DNA of 7,437 nucleotides from an uncultured Oscillospiraceae bacterium (GTDB lineage: Bacteria > Bacillota > Clostridia > Oscillospirales > Oscillospiraceae), in assembly GCA_934546685.1 (NCBI GenBank), contig CAKTEB010000099.1, positions 1 to 7,437 on the forward strand, read 5' to 3'. Shown here in pieces: positions 1 through 7,437 of this stretch (position 1 is the first letter of the stretch; each line of letters starts with the position of its first letter). The position numbers and the translations under genes were made by a program. A model generated the notes under the pieces. That model searched no databases and had not been told where the DNA came from. It saw nothing but the letters and a program-made list of their open reading frames with translations.

Positions 1-2627
<2,627 letters not shown>

Positions 2628-2647
2628 CGTGTCTCAGGCGGAACTTC

Positions 2648-2688
2648 AGGACTGCTGCGGATGTTTTCCGCGGCAGTCCTTCTCTATT
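2648..2688 (+). terminator. Intrinsic terminator after rpoC
   Basis: Perfectly paired stem: 2648-2661 against 2667-2680 (14 bp including one G-U), closing a 5-nt TGTTT loop, followed by the U-rich tail TTCTCTATT. It begins 21 nt past the rpoC stop. The GC-rich stem plus U-rich tail is the usual form of a Rho-independent terminator; the tail is interrupted by C and A, so readthrough into the str genes is possible. Confidence 0.85.
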
Positions 2689-2735
2689 GTGGGCTTTGAC
2701 GAAAAAGTACCCGGGATCAAAGGAAATATCTACTG

Positions 2736-2800
2736 GAATATTCAAAATAAAATGAATAAAACGGTTGACGAGGGAGAATACTTTTGTTATAATCTATTCG
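2736..2800 (+). promoter_or_regulatory. Strong sigma-A promoter of the str operon with AT-rich upstream tract
   Basis: The -35 box is TTGACG (2765-2770) and the -10 box is a perfect TATAAT (2788-2793), separated by the ideal 17 bp. Transcription would start near G2800. Immediately upstream, about 2737-2760 is almost entirely A and T, consistent with an UP element contacting the RNA polymerase alpha C-terminal domain. It lies downstream of the rpoC terminator and upstream of ybxF, so it should drive ybxF-rpsL-rpsG-fusA. A TTG-initiated reading frame in phase with ybxF begins exactly in the -35 box, so that TTG cannot be in the transcript and is not the start. Confidence 0.88.
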
Positions 2801-2818
2801 TTTGGCAAAGGGCCAAAC
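2800..2818 (+). promoter_or_regulatory. 5'-terminal leader hairpin of the str transcript
   Basis: G2800-TTTGGC (2801-2806) pairs with GCCAAA (2812-2817)-C2818: 7 bp around a 5-nt AAAGG loop. If transcription starts near 2800, as the promoter predicts, this hairpin forms the very 5' end of the mRNA, a position where hairpins often protect messages from decay. A second GCCAAA copy at 2822-2827 could compete for the same 5' arm. The pairing is seen directly; the function is inferred. Confidence 0.5.
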
Positions 2819-2831
2819 TGCGCCAAAATTG

Positions 2832-2852
2832 AAAGGAGGCAGCGAAAGTTGC
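2832..2852 (+). promoter_or_regulatory. Ribosome binding site and GAAA-capped start-codon hairpin of ybxF
   Basis: AAAGGAGG (2832-2839) is a full Shine-Dalgarno sequence with 9 nt to TTG at 2849, and this fixes the start. The bases GCAGC (2839-2843), GAAA (2844-2847) and GTTGC (2848-2852) can fold into a 5-bp stem with one G-U and a GNRA-type tetraloop, which would place the start codon inside the stem. The stem is short, so any inhibition of initiation would be mild. Confidence 0.7.
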
Positions 2853-3094
2853 TGACAGAACTTACAGCCAGTGAAAAGGTCGTCGGGGTCAAACAGCTCA
2901 AAAAAGCGCTCCGTGACGGCAAGGCTGCCAAGGTATTTATGGCACAGGACGCCGACCCGAAGCTGACGGATCCCATCGCCAAGGCATGCACCGCCTCCGG
3001 CGTCACCGTGGAGTCCGTCCCCACCATGGCAGAACTCGGAAAAGCCTGCGGCATCGAGGTGGGCGCGGCAGTGGCCGCACTGCTCCGGGATTAA
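2849..3094 (+). CDS. ybxF: L7Ae-family K-turn RNA-binding ribosomal protein (YbxF-like)
   Basis: Small basic RNA-binding protein of the bacterial L7Ae/L30e family, 81 residues, matching the 82-residue Bacillus YbxF. The family binds kink-turn RNA, and YbxF associates with the ribosome in Bacillus; its exact role is unsettled. Visible family marks are VVGVKQLKKAL at 11-21 (the Gly-x-Lys-Gln segment that contacts RNA), the AQDADP segment at 32-37, and the C-terminal LGKACGIEVGAAVAALL at 63-79, which is nearly identical to the Bacillus protein. TTG 2849 is chosen because a strong Shine-Dalgarno lies 9 nt upstream and the homologue starts here; the in-phase upstream TTG at 2765 lies in the promoter. 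It is the first gene after the str promoter, between rpoC and rpsL as in Bacillus. It uses more GTC, GTG and ACG codons than the ribosomal genes beside it, suggesting lower expression. Confidence 0.93.
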   Translation: MLTELTASEKVVGVKQLKKALRDGKAAKVFMAQDADPKLTDPIAKACTASGVTVESVPTMAELGKACGIEVGAAVAALLRD

Positions 3095-3099
3095 CAAGG

Positions 3100-3122
3100 T
3101 CCCAACAGGCATTTGCCTGGGA
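3100..3122 (+). other. Small hairpin in the ybxF-rpsL spacer
   Basis: TCCCA (3100-3104) pairs with TGGGA (3118-3122) and GGC (3108-3110) with GCC (3115-3117) around an ATTT loop, leaving a 3-nt ACA bulge; CAGGC/GCCTG is an alternative inner pairing. No U-run follows, so it is not a standard terminator. It may affect mRNA stability or the ratio of YbxF to S12, but nothing in the sequence proves a role. Confidence 0.35.
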
Positions 3123-3142
3123 TAATAAATCACCATCCAAGG

Positions 3143-3150
3143 AAAGGAGG
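3143..3150 (+). promoter_or_regulatory. rpsL ribosome binding site
   Basis: AAAGGAGG with 6 nt to ATG 3157. It decides the start of rpsL: the same frame is open further upstream, through the end of ybxF, but only this ATG has a ribosome binding site and gives the conserved MPTFNQL N-terminus. Confidence 0.92.
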
Positions 3151-3156
3151 AAAAAC

Positions 3157-3582
3157 ATGCCTACTTTTAACCAGCTTGTCAGAAAGGGCAGAAAGGAACT
3201 CACCTACAAGTCCAACTCTCCCGCTCTGCAGAAGGGCCTCAACACCCTGAAGAACGTTCCCACGGATCTTGCTTCCCCTCAGAAGAGAGGCGTGTGCACC
3301 GCAGTTCGTACCACTACTCCCAAGAAGCCTAACTCTGCGCTTCGTAAGATCGCCCGTGTACGTCTGACCAACGGCTATGAGGTTTCTGCCTACATTCCCG
3401 GTGTTGGCCACAACCTGCAGGAGCACTCTGTGGTTCTGATCCGCGGCGGCCGTGTAAAGGACCTGCCTGGCGTTCGTTACCACATCATCCGTGGTACCCT
3501 CGATACCCAGGGCGTTCAGGGTCGTATGCAGTCCCGTTCCAAGTACGGCGCTAAGAAGCCGAAGGCCGGCAAGAAGAAGTAA
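3157..3582 (+). CDS. rpsL: 30S ribosomal protein S12
   Basis: Protein of the 30S decoding centre (uS12), which contacts the A-site codon-anticodon helix and governs accuracy. It has 141 residues; Bacillus has 138 and E. coli 124, the difference being a loop near residues 15-40 typical of Gram-positives. Conserved blocks visible are SPQKRGVCT (40-48), TPKKPNSALRK (54-64), GHNLQEHSVVLIRGGRVKDL (84-103) and the basic tail from SRSKYG (126-131). The positions where streptomycin resistance or dependence arises carry wild-type lysines, K56 and K101 (E. coli K43 and K88 counting Met), so this copy looks streptomycin-sensitive. D102 matches the aspartate methylthiolated by RimO in E. coli; whether that occurs here is unknown. 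Codons are strongly biased to GTT, CGT and CTG as in highly expressed genes. It is followed by a structured 162-nt spacer before rpsG. Confidence 0.99.
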   Translation: MPTFNQLVRKGRKELTYKSNSPALQKGLNTLKNVPTDLASPQKRGVCTAVRTTTPKKPNSALRKIARVRLTNGYEVSAYIPGVGHNLQEHSVVLIRGGRVKDLPGVRYHIIRGTLDTQGVQGRMQSRSKYGAKKPKAGKKK

Positions 3583-3614
3583 TTCTTCCCAAAGCACAAT
3601 TTTTAACTTGCATT

Positions 3615-3705
3615 TTGCGCGATGCGCAAGGCACTGCCTTGCTTAGTCCGTTTTAACATAGATTAAAACCTCTAAGCAGGCACCAACAGGAGCTTCGGGC
3701 TTCTG
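3615..3705 (+). promoter_or_regulatory. Structured rpsL-rpsG intercistronic region (candidate cis-regulatory RNA)
   Basis: The 162-nt gap between rpsL and rpsG contains four inverted repeats. H1 is TTGCGC (3615-3620), loop GAT, GCGCAA (3624-3629). H2 is GCAAGGC (3626-3632), loop ACT, GCCTTGC (3636-3642). H3 is the long stem 3635-3682. H4 is CAGGAGC (3687-3693), loop TTCGG, GCTTCTG (3699-3705). H1 and H2 share 3626-3629, and H2 and H3 share 3635-3642, so H2 excludes both others. In E. coli the same intergenic space binds S7 to repress translation; by position this could serve a similar feedback role, but the resemblance is positional only. No U-run directly follows H1, H2 or H4 and no convincing promoter was found in the spacer. 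Confidence 0.6.
3635..3682 (+). other. Long bipartite stem-loop (18 bp) in the rpsL-rpsG spacer
   Basis: Working inward: TGCCT (3635-3639) pairs with AGGCA (3678-3682); T3640 is bulged; GCTTAG (3641-3646) pairs with CTAAGC (3672-3677); TCC (3647-3649) faces CT (3670-3671) as an internal loop; GTTTTAA (3650-3656) pairs with TTAAAAC (3663-3669) around CATAGA. All 18 pairs are Watson-Crick. The bulge and asymmetric internal loop resemble protein-binding RNA sites more than a terminator, and only CACCAACAGG follows rather than a U-run. Confidence 0.75.
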
Positions 3706-3729
3706 AAGTACCTATGAAATCATATTATG

Positions 3730-3737
3730 AAGGAGGG
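3730..3737 (+). promoter_or_regulatory. rpsG ribosome binding site
   Basis: AAGGAGGG with 7 nt to GTG 3745. It rules out the in-frame ATG at 3727, which overlaps the Shine-Dalgarno itself and has no site of its own upstream. The GTG start gives the conserved MPRRG N-terminus. Confidence 0.92.
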
Positions 3738-3744
3738 AAGCGAA

Positions 3745-4215
3745 GTGCCCAGAAGAGGTAATGTTCCGAAGAGAGAAGTTCTCCCGGATCCTATTTATAA
3801 TTCAGTTCTGGTTACAAAGCTGATCAACAGCGTTATGCTGGATGGCAAGAAGGGCGTTGCTCAGAAGGTCGTCTATGATGCGTTCCACATCGTAGAAGAG
3901 AAGACCGGCAAGAGCGGCCTGGAGGCCTTTACGCAGGCAATGGAAAATGTCATGCCTTCTCTGGAGGTCAAGGCTCGCCGTGTCGGCGGCGCTACCTACC
4001 AGGTTCCTATGGAGGTTCGCCCCGAGCGTCGTCAGACCCTTGGTCTGCGGTGGCTGACTGCTTATAGCCGTAAGCGTACCGAGAAAACCATGAAGGAGAA
4101 GCTGGCAGGCGAGATCATGGATGCCTGCAATGGTGTCGGTAGCGCTGTGAAGAAGCGCGAGGAGACCCATAAGATGGCTGAAGCCAACAAGGCATTCTCC
4201 CACTACCGCTGGTAA
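3745..4215 (+). CDS. rpsG: 30S ribosomal protein S7
   Basis: Primary 16S rRNA-binding protein (uS7) that nucleates assembly of the 30S head and lies near the E site. It has 156 residues from GTG 3745, the same length as the Bacillus protein. Visible conserved parts are the N-terminal MPRRG, LPDPIYNSVLVTKLIN (13-28), the rRNA-binding block LEVKARRVGGATYQVPMEV (73-91) containing the beta-hairpin, VRPERRQTLGLRWL (91-104), and the C-terminal KKREETHKMAEANKAFSHYRW region (136-156). In E. coli, S7 represses its own operon by binding the gap ahead of rpsG; the structured spacer here makes a comparable loop plausible but unproven. Only 15 nt separate its stop from fusA, so the two are probably translated from one message. 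Confidence 0.99.
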   Translation: MPRRGNVPKREVLPDPIYNSVLVTKLINSVMLDGKKGVAQKVVYDAFHIVEEKTGKSGLEAFTQAMENVMPSLEVKARRVGGATYQVPMEVRPERRQTLGLRWLTAYSRKRTEKTMKEKLAGEIMDACNGVGSAVKKREETHKMAEANKAFSHYRW

Positions 4216-4230
4216 GATAGGAGTAAAGTC

Positions 4231-6330
4231 ATGGCCAGAAAAACAAGTCTGGAAAAGACCAGAAATATCGGCATCATGGCGCATATTGATGCCGGCAAAA
4301 CCACCACCACAGAGCGTATTCTGTTCTACACTGGTGTAAACTACAAGATCGGTGAGACCCATGATGGCTCCGCTACCATGGACTGGATGGCGCAGGAGCA
4401 GGAGCGTGGTATTACCATCACCTCCGCTGCTACCACCTGTTTTTGGAGCGGCTCCGCCAATCAGTACGAGCCCCATCGTATCAATATCATCGACACCCCG
4501 GGCCACGTTGACTTCACTGTTGAGGTAGAGCGTTCCCTGCGCGTGCTGGACGGTTCCGTTACCGTGCTGTGCGCCAAGGGCGGTGTCGAGCCCCAGTCTG
4601 AGACCGTTTGGCGTCAGGCTGATAACTATCATGTTCCCCGCATGATCTATGTCAACAAGATGGACATCATGGGCGCTGATTTCTACAACGTCCTGCGGAT
4701 GGTTCACGACCGCCTGAAGTGCAACGGCGTGCCGATCCAGCTGCCCATCGGCTCTGAGAGCGACTTCAAGGGCATCATCGACCTGGTCGAGATGACTGCT
4801 GACGTATACTATGATGACCTCGGTAAGGATATGCGCGTTGAGGCTATTCCCGAGGACATGATGGATCTGGCGCAGGAGTACCGGGAGAAGCTGCTGGACG
4901 CTGTCGCCGATCAGGACGACGAGATCATGATGCTGGTTCTCGAGGGTGAGGATGTTCCCGCAGATATGATCCGTGCCGCTCTGCGTAAGGGCTGCGTGGA
5001 GAACAAGCTGGTTCCCATCACCTGCGGTACCTCTTACAAGAACAAGGGCGTACAGAAGCTCCTGGATGCCATTGTTGACTATATGCCGTCTCCCCTGGAC
5101 ATTCCCCCCATTGCAGGCGTCGATCCCGACACCGGCGAGGAGGATCACCGCCCCGCAGACGACAAGGCTCCTTTCTCCGCTCTGGCCTTCAAGATCGCTA
5201 CCGATCCCTTTGTTGGCCGTCTGAGCTACTTCCGCGTCTATTCCGGACAGCTGGAGAAGGGCACCGCCGTGTACAACAGCACCAAGCAAGTACACGAGCG
5301 TATGGGCCGTATCCTGCAGATGCACGCTAACCATCGGGAGGACATCGAGCATGTCTACACCGGCGATATCGCGGCAGCTGTCGGCCTGAAGAACACCACC
5401 ACCGGCGACACCCTGTGTGATGAGGATCACCCCATCATCCTGGAGTCCATGGAGTTCCCGGATCCCGTTATCCGCGTTGCCATCGAGCCCAAGACCAAGG
5501 CTGGTCAGGAAAAGATGGGCATTGCCCTGGCAAAGCTGGCTGAGGAGGATCCCACCTTCAAGACCTACACCGATGAGGAAACCGGCCAGACCATCATTGC
5601 TGGTATGGGCGAGCTCCATCTGGAGATCATCGTTGACCGTCTGCTCCGTGAGTTCAAGGTGGAGGCCAACGTAGGCGCACCTCAGGTCGCTTACAAGGAG
5701 ACCATTCGCAAGAAGGTCGATCAGGACACCAAGTATGCCCGTCAGTCCGGCGGTAAGGGCCAGTATGGTCACGTTAAGATCATCGTGGAGCCCAACGAGT
5801 CCGGCAAGGGCTATGAGTTCATCAACAACGTGGTGGGCGGCGCCGTTCCCAAGGAGTATATCCCCGCAGTCGACGCCGGTATCCAGGGCGCTATGCAGTC
5901 CGGTATCCTCGCTGGCTATCAGGTAGTCGACGTCAAGGTCACCCTGTATGACGGCTCTTATCACGAGGTTGACTCCTCCGAAATGGCATTTAAGATCGCC
6001 GGCTCCATGGCCTTCAAGGAGGCCTGCCGCAAGGCTGATCCCGTCATTCTGGAGCCTATCATGCGCGTGAACGTCATCGTTCCCGATGACTACATGGGCA
6101 CCGTTATCGGCGATATCTCTTCCCGCCGCGGCAACATCGAGGGCCAGGAGATCGACGGCGGCACCGCTCGCATCCGTGCGTTTGTGCCTCTGTCCGAGAT
6201 GTTCGGCTACGCCACCGATCTGCGGAGCAGCACTCAGGGCCGTGGTCAGTACACCATGGAGCCCAGCCACTATATCGAGCTGCCCAAGAGCCTGCAGGAA
6301 GAGCTCATCGCAAAGAGAAACAAGGGCTAA
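4231..6330 (+). CDS. fusA: Elongation factor G
   Basis: Ribosomal translocase GTPase that moves tRNA and mRNA after peptide bond formation and, with RRF, recycles ribosomes. It has 699 residues (692 in Bacillus, 704 in E. coli). GTPase motifs: P-loop AHIDAGKT at 17-24, switch I RGITIT at 59-64 with T62, DTPGH at 88-92 with the catalytic H92, NKMD at 142-145, and a G5 segment CGTSYKNKG at 265-273 (CGSAFKNKG in E. coli). Domains II-III occupy roughly 290-485. Domain IV carries QSGGKGQYGH at 505-514 and the tip segment DGSYHEVDSSE with H578, the equivalent of E. coli H583. Domain V ends with FGYATDLRSSTQGRGQY and the helix to residue 699. Every key residue is present, so this is the canonical housekeeping factor rather than a paralogue or a TetM-type protection protein. 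The start is ATG with AGGAG at 4219-4223, 7 nt away. The stop is followed by 82 nt and the tuf promoter. Confidence 0.99.
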   Translation: MARKTSLEKTRNIGIMAHIDAGKTTTTERILFYTGVNYKIGETHDGSATMDWMAQEQERGITITSAATTCFWSGSANQYEPHRINIIDTPGHVDFTVEVERSLRVLDGSVTVLCAKGGVEPQSETVWRQADNYHVPRMIYVNKMDIMGADFYNVLRMVHDRLKCNGVPIQLPIGSESDFKGIIDLVEMTADVYYDDLGKDMRVEAIPEDMMDLAQEYREKLLDAVADQDDEIMMLVLEGEDVPADMIRAALRKGCVENKLVPITCGTSYKNKGVQKLLDAIVDYMPSPLDIPPIAGVDPDTGEEDHRPADDKAPFSALAFKIATDPFVGRLSYFRVYSGQLEKGTAVYNSTKQVHERMGRILQMHANHREDIEHVYTGDIAAAVGLKNTTTGDTLCDEDHPIILESMEFPDPVIRVAIEPKTKAGQEKMGIALAKLAEEDPTFKTYTDEETGQTIIAGMGELHLEIIVDRLLREFKVEANVGAPQVAYKETIRKKVDQDTKYARQSGGKGQYGHVKIIVEPNESGKGYEFINNVVGGAVPKEYIPAVDAGIQGAMQSGILAGYQVVDVKVTLYDGSYHEVDSSEMAFKIAGSMAFKEACRKADPVILEPIMRVNVIVPDDYMGTVIGDISSRRGNIEGQEIDGGTARIRAFVPLSEMFGYATDLRSSTQGRGQYTMEPSHYIELPKSLQEELIAKRNKG

Positions 6331-6342
6331 TAAAAATAGAGC

Positions 6343-6371
6343 TTGTAAATCTCAGCAAATTGTTGTATGAT
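6343..6371 (+). promoter_or_regulatory. Probable tuf promoter
   Basis: TTGTAA (6343-6348, 4 of 6 consensus bases) lies 17 bp from TATGAT (6366-6371, 5 of 6). Transcription would start near 6378, giving a leader of about 35 nt before tuf. The fusA-tuf gap is AT-rich and contains no terminator, so readthrough from the str promoter probably adds to this local start. That fits the need for several-fold more EF-Tu than EF-G. Confidence 0.6.
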
Positions 6372-6412
6372 TACAGCATATACAAAACCGAAATACAAGG
6401 AGGAAATTTTCC

Positions 6413-7437
6413 ATGGCAAAGGCAAAATTCGAAAGAAATAAGCCCCATGTCAACATCGGCACCATCGGCCACGTTGACCACGGCAAGACCACTCTGACCG
6501 CTGCTATCACCAAGTATCTGGCAATGCAGGGCAAGGCTGAGTTCGAGGACTACGCCAGCATCGATAAGGCTCCCGAGGAGAAGGAGCGTGGTATCACCAT
6601 CAACACCGCTCACGTTGAGTACGAGACCGACGTTCGTCACTATGCTCACGTTGACTGCCCGGGCCATGCTGACTACATTAAGAACATGATCACCGGCGCT
6701 GCTCAGATGGACGGTGCTATCCTGGTTATCGCCGCTACCGATGGCCCCATGGCTCAGACCAAGGAGCATCTGCTGCTGGCTCGTCAGGTCGGCGTGCCCT
6801 ACATCGTTGTGTTCCTGAACAAGTGCGATCAGGTTGACGACGAGGAGCTGCTGGAGCTGGTCGAGATGGAAGTCCGCGAGACCCTGGCCGAGTATGGCTT
6901 CGACGAGGAGGCTCCCATCATCAAGGGTTCCGCTCTGAACGCCCTGATCTCCGAGTCCACCGATCCCGCTGCCCCCGAGTATGCTTGCATCAAGGAGCTG
7001 ATGGACGCTGTTGACTCCTATATCAAGACCCCCGAGCGTAACGATGACCTGCCCTTCCTGATGCCCGTTGAGGACGTCTTCACCATCTCCGGCCGTGGCA
7101 CCGTTGCTACCGGTCGTGTTGAGCGTGGCGTCATCAAGAAGAACGAGCCTGTTGAGATCGTTGGTCTGACCGACGAGAAGAAGCAGACTGTTGTTACCGA
7201 TCTGGAGATGTTCCACAAGCTGCTGGATTACGCTGAGGCTGGCGACAACGTCGGTGCTCTGCTCCGTGGCGTTACCAAGAAAGAGGTCGAGAGAGGCCAG
7301 GTTATCTGCAAGCCCGGCTCCATTCATCCTCACACCAAGTTCTCCGGCCAGGTTTACGTTCTGTCCAAGGACGAGGGCGGCCGTCACACCCCCTTCTTCA
7401 ACAACTATCGTCCTCAGTTCTACTTCCGTACCACTGA
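6413..7437 (+). CDS. tuf: Elongation factor Tu (3'-truncated by window)
   Basis: GTPase that delivers aminoacyl-tRNA to the ribosomal A site. The frame is open from ATG 6413 to the window edge: 341 full codons, so about 55-60 C-terminal residues of domain III are missing. Motifs: P-loop GHVDHGKT at 19-26, switch I ERGITINTAH at 58-67 with T62, DCPGH at 81-85 with the catalytic H85, NKCD at 136-139, and SAL at 173-175. Domain II holds FTISGRGTVATGRVERG, and the last part seen, GGRHTPFFNNYRPQFYFRTT, is the domain III segment that helps bind tRNA. DYAEAGDNVG and AATDGPMAQTKEH differ slightly from the E. coli and Bacillus forms but lie in tolerant positions. AAGGAGG (6397-6403) lies 9 nt before ATG. 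Very strong use of GTT, GCT, CGT and CTG codons marks high expression. A second tuf copy elsewhere cannot be judged from here. Confidence 0.98.
   Translation, partial: MAKAKFERNKPHVNIGTIGHVDHGKTTLTAAITKYLAMQGKAEFEDYASIDKAPEEKERGITINTAHVEYETDVRHYAHVDCPGHADYIKNMITGAAQMDGAILVIAATDGPMAQTKEHLLLARQVGVPYIVVFLNKCDQVDDEELLELVEMEVRETLAEYGFDEEAPIIKGSALNALISESTDPAAPEYACIKELMDAVDSYIKTPERNDDLPFLMPVEDVFTISGRGTVATGRVERGVIKKNEPVEIVGLTDEKKQTVVTDLEMFHKLLDYAEAGDNVGALLRGVTKKEVERGQVICKPGSIHPHTKFSGQVYVLSKDEGGRHTPFFNNYRPQFYFRTT

Noticed and set aside
2696..2732. A second TTGACG (2696-2701) as an additional promoter
   Set aside because: No -10-like hexamer at 16-18 bp; the base composition at that spacing is AAAGGA.
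2765..2848. N-terminal extension of ybxF from TTG 2765
   Set aside because: That TTG is the -35 box of the promoter, and the extension would not be transcribed. TTG 2849 has the Shine-Dalgarno and matches the homologue's start.
2855..2874. Possible kink-turn at the start of ybxF: ACA bulge, GA, ACT ... AGT, GA
   Set aside because: The non-canonical stem is only 3 bp, and the canonical stem on the other side does not form (CTG would face AAA). Without it there is no real kink-turn.
2986..3156. N-terminal extension of rpsL overlapping ybxF
   Set aside because: ATG 3157 has a perfect ribosome binding site and gives the conserved S12 N-terminus; the upstream part does not resemble S12.
3639..3667. 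TTGCTT-17-ATTAAA as an rpsG promoter
   Set aside because: Poor -10 match, and both boxes are arms of the long stem-loop, which explains them better.
3714..3761. A 15-codon frame (ATG 3714 to TAA 3759) overlapping the rpsG start, as a possible leader peptide
   Set aside because: No Shine-Dalgarno at a workable distance; the nearest AGGAG is about 20 nt away and inside a hairpin. It includes the rpsG ribosome binding site, so it is more likely chance.
3802..6270. An 822-codon open frame on the minus strand, antisense to rpsG and fusA
   Set aside because: It mirrors the forward genes' codon bias: TTA, CTA and TCA codons, which would read as stops in reverse, are avoided in highly expressed genes here. 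Its translation is low-complexity, rich in Leu, Gly, Ala, Val, His and Asp, with no recognisable domain, and the + strand genes are unambiguous.
6371..7387. A 338-codon minus-strand open frame antisense to tuf
   Set aside because: Same codon-bias shadow; the protein has no family resemblance and lies fully within EF-Tu coding sequence.

Overview
This window is core translation and transcription machinery from a Gram-positive bacterium, read entirely on the + strand. The order is rpoC (5' end missing), a small L7Ae-family gene (ybxF-like), rpsL, rpsG, fusA, tuf (3' end missing). It is the Firmicutes version of the rpo-str region. Three things point there: the L7Ae gene between rpoC and rpsL, an RpoC whose trigger loop lacks the large insertion seen in E. 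coli, and an S12 with the extra N-terminal loop residues of low-GC Gram-positives. GC-rich codon choice (CTG, AAG, GAG, GGC) with strong AAGGAGG ribosome binding sites and AT-rich promoters suggests a moderately GC-rich member of Clostridia, perhaps an Oscillospirales gut organism. That placement is an inference from general resemblance, not from a search.

Layout. Positions 1-2627 hold the C-terminal 874 residues of RNA polymerase beta'. A strong intrinsic terminator follows (2648-2688), then an AT-rich tract and a near-consensus sigma-A promoter (2765-2793), so the str genes have their own promoter and are at least partly insulated from rpoBC. The transcript would begin with a small 5' hairpin and run through ybxF (2849-3094, TTG start), rpsL (3157-3582), a 162-nt highly structured spacer, rpsG (3745-4215, GTG start) and fusA (4231-6330). 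A second likely promoter (6343-6371) lies in front of tuf, which starts at 6413 and runs off the end of the window. No intergenic stretch exceeds 300 bases.

Together the genes make RNA polymerase beta', the 30S decoding-centre protein S12, the 30S head protein S7, the translocase EF-G, the aminoacyl-tRNA carrier EF-Tu and a small K-turn RNA-binding protein that associates with ribosomes in Bacillus. I see no mobile elements, CRISPR arrays, tRNA or rRNA genes, or defence systems.

The part that established gene families do not explain is non-coding. The rpsL-rpsG spacer carries an 18-bp bipartite stem, two hairpins that cannot coexist, and a further hairpin just upstream of the rpsG ribosome binding site. 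It lies where E. coli has its S7 autoregulatory site, but its sequence and shape should be treated as an uncharacterised candidate. The ybxF leader also has a 5' hairpin with a duplicated 3' arm and a start codon inside a GAAA-capped stem.
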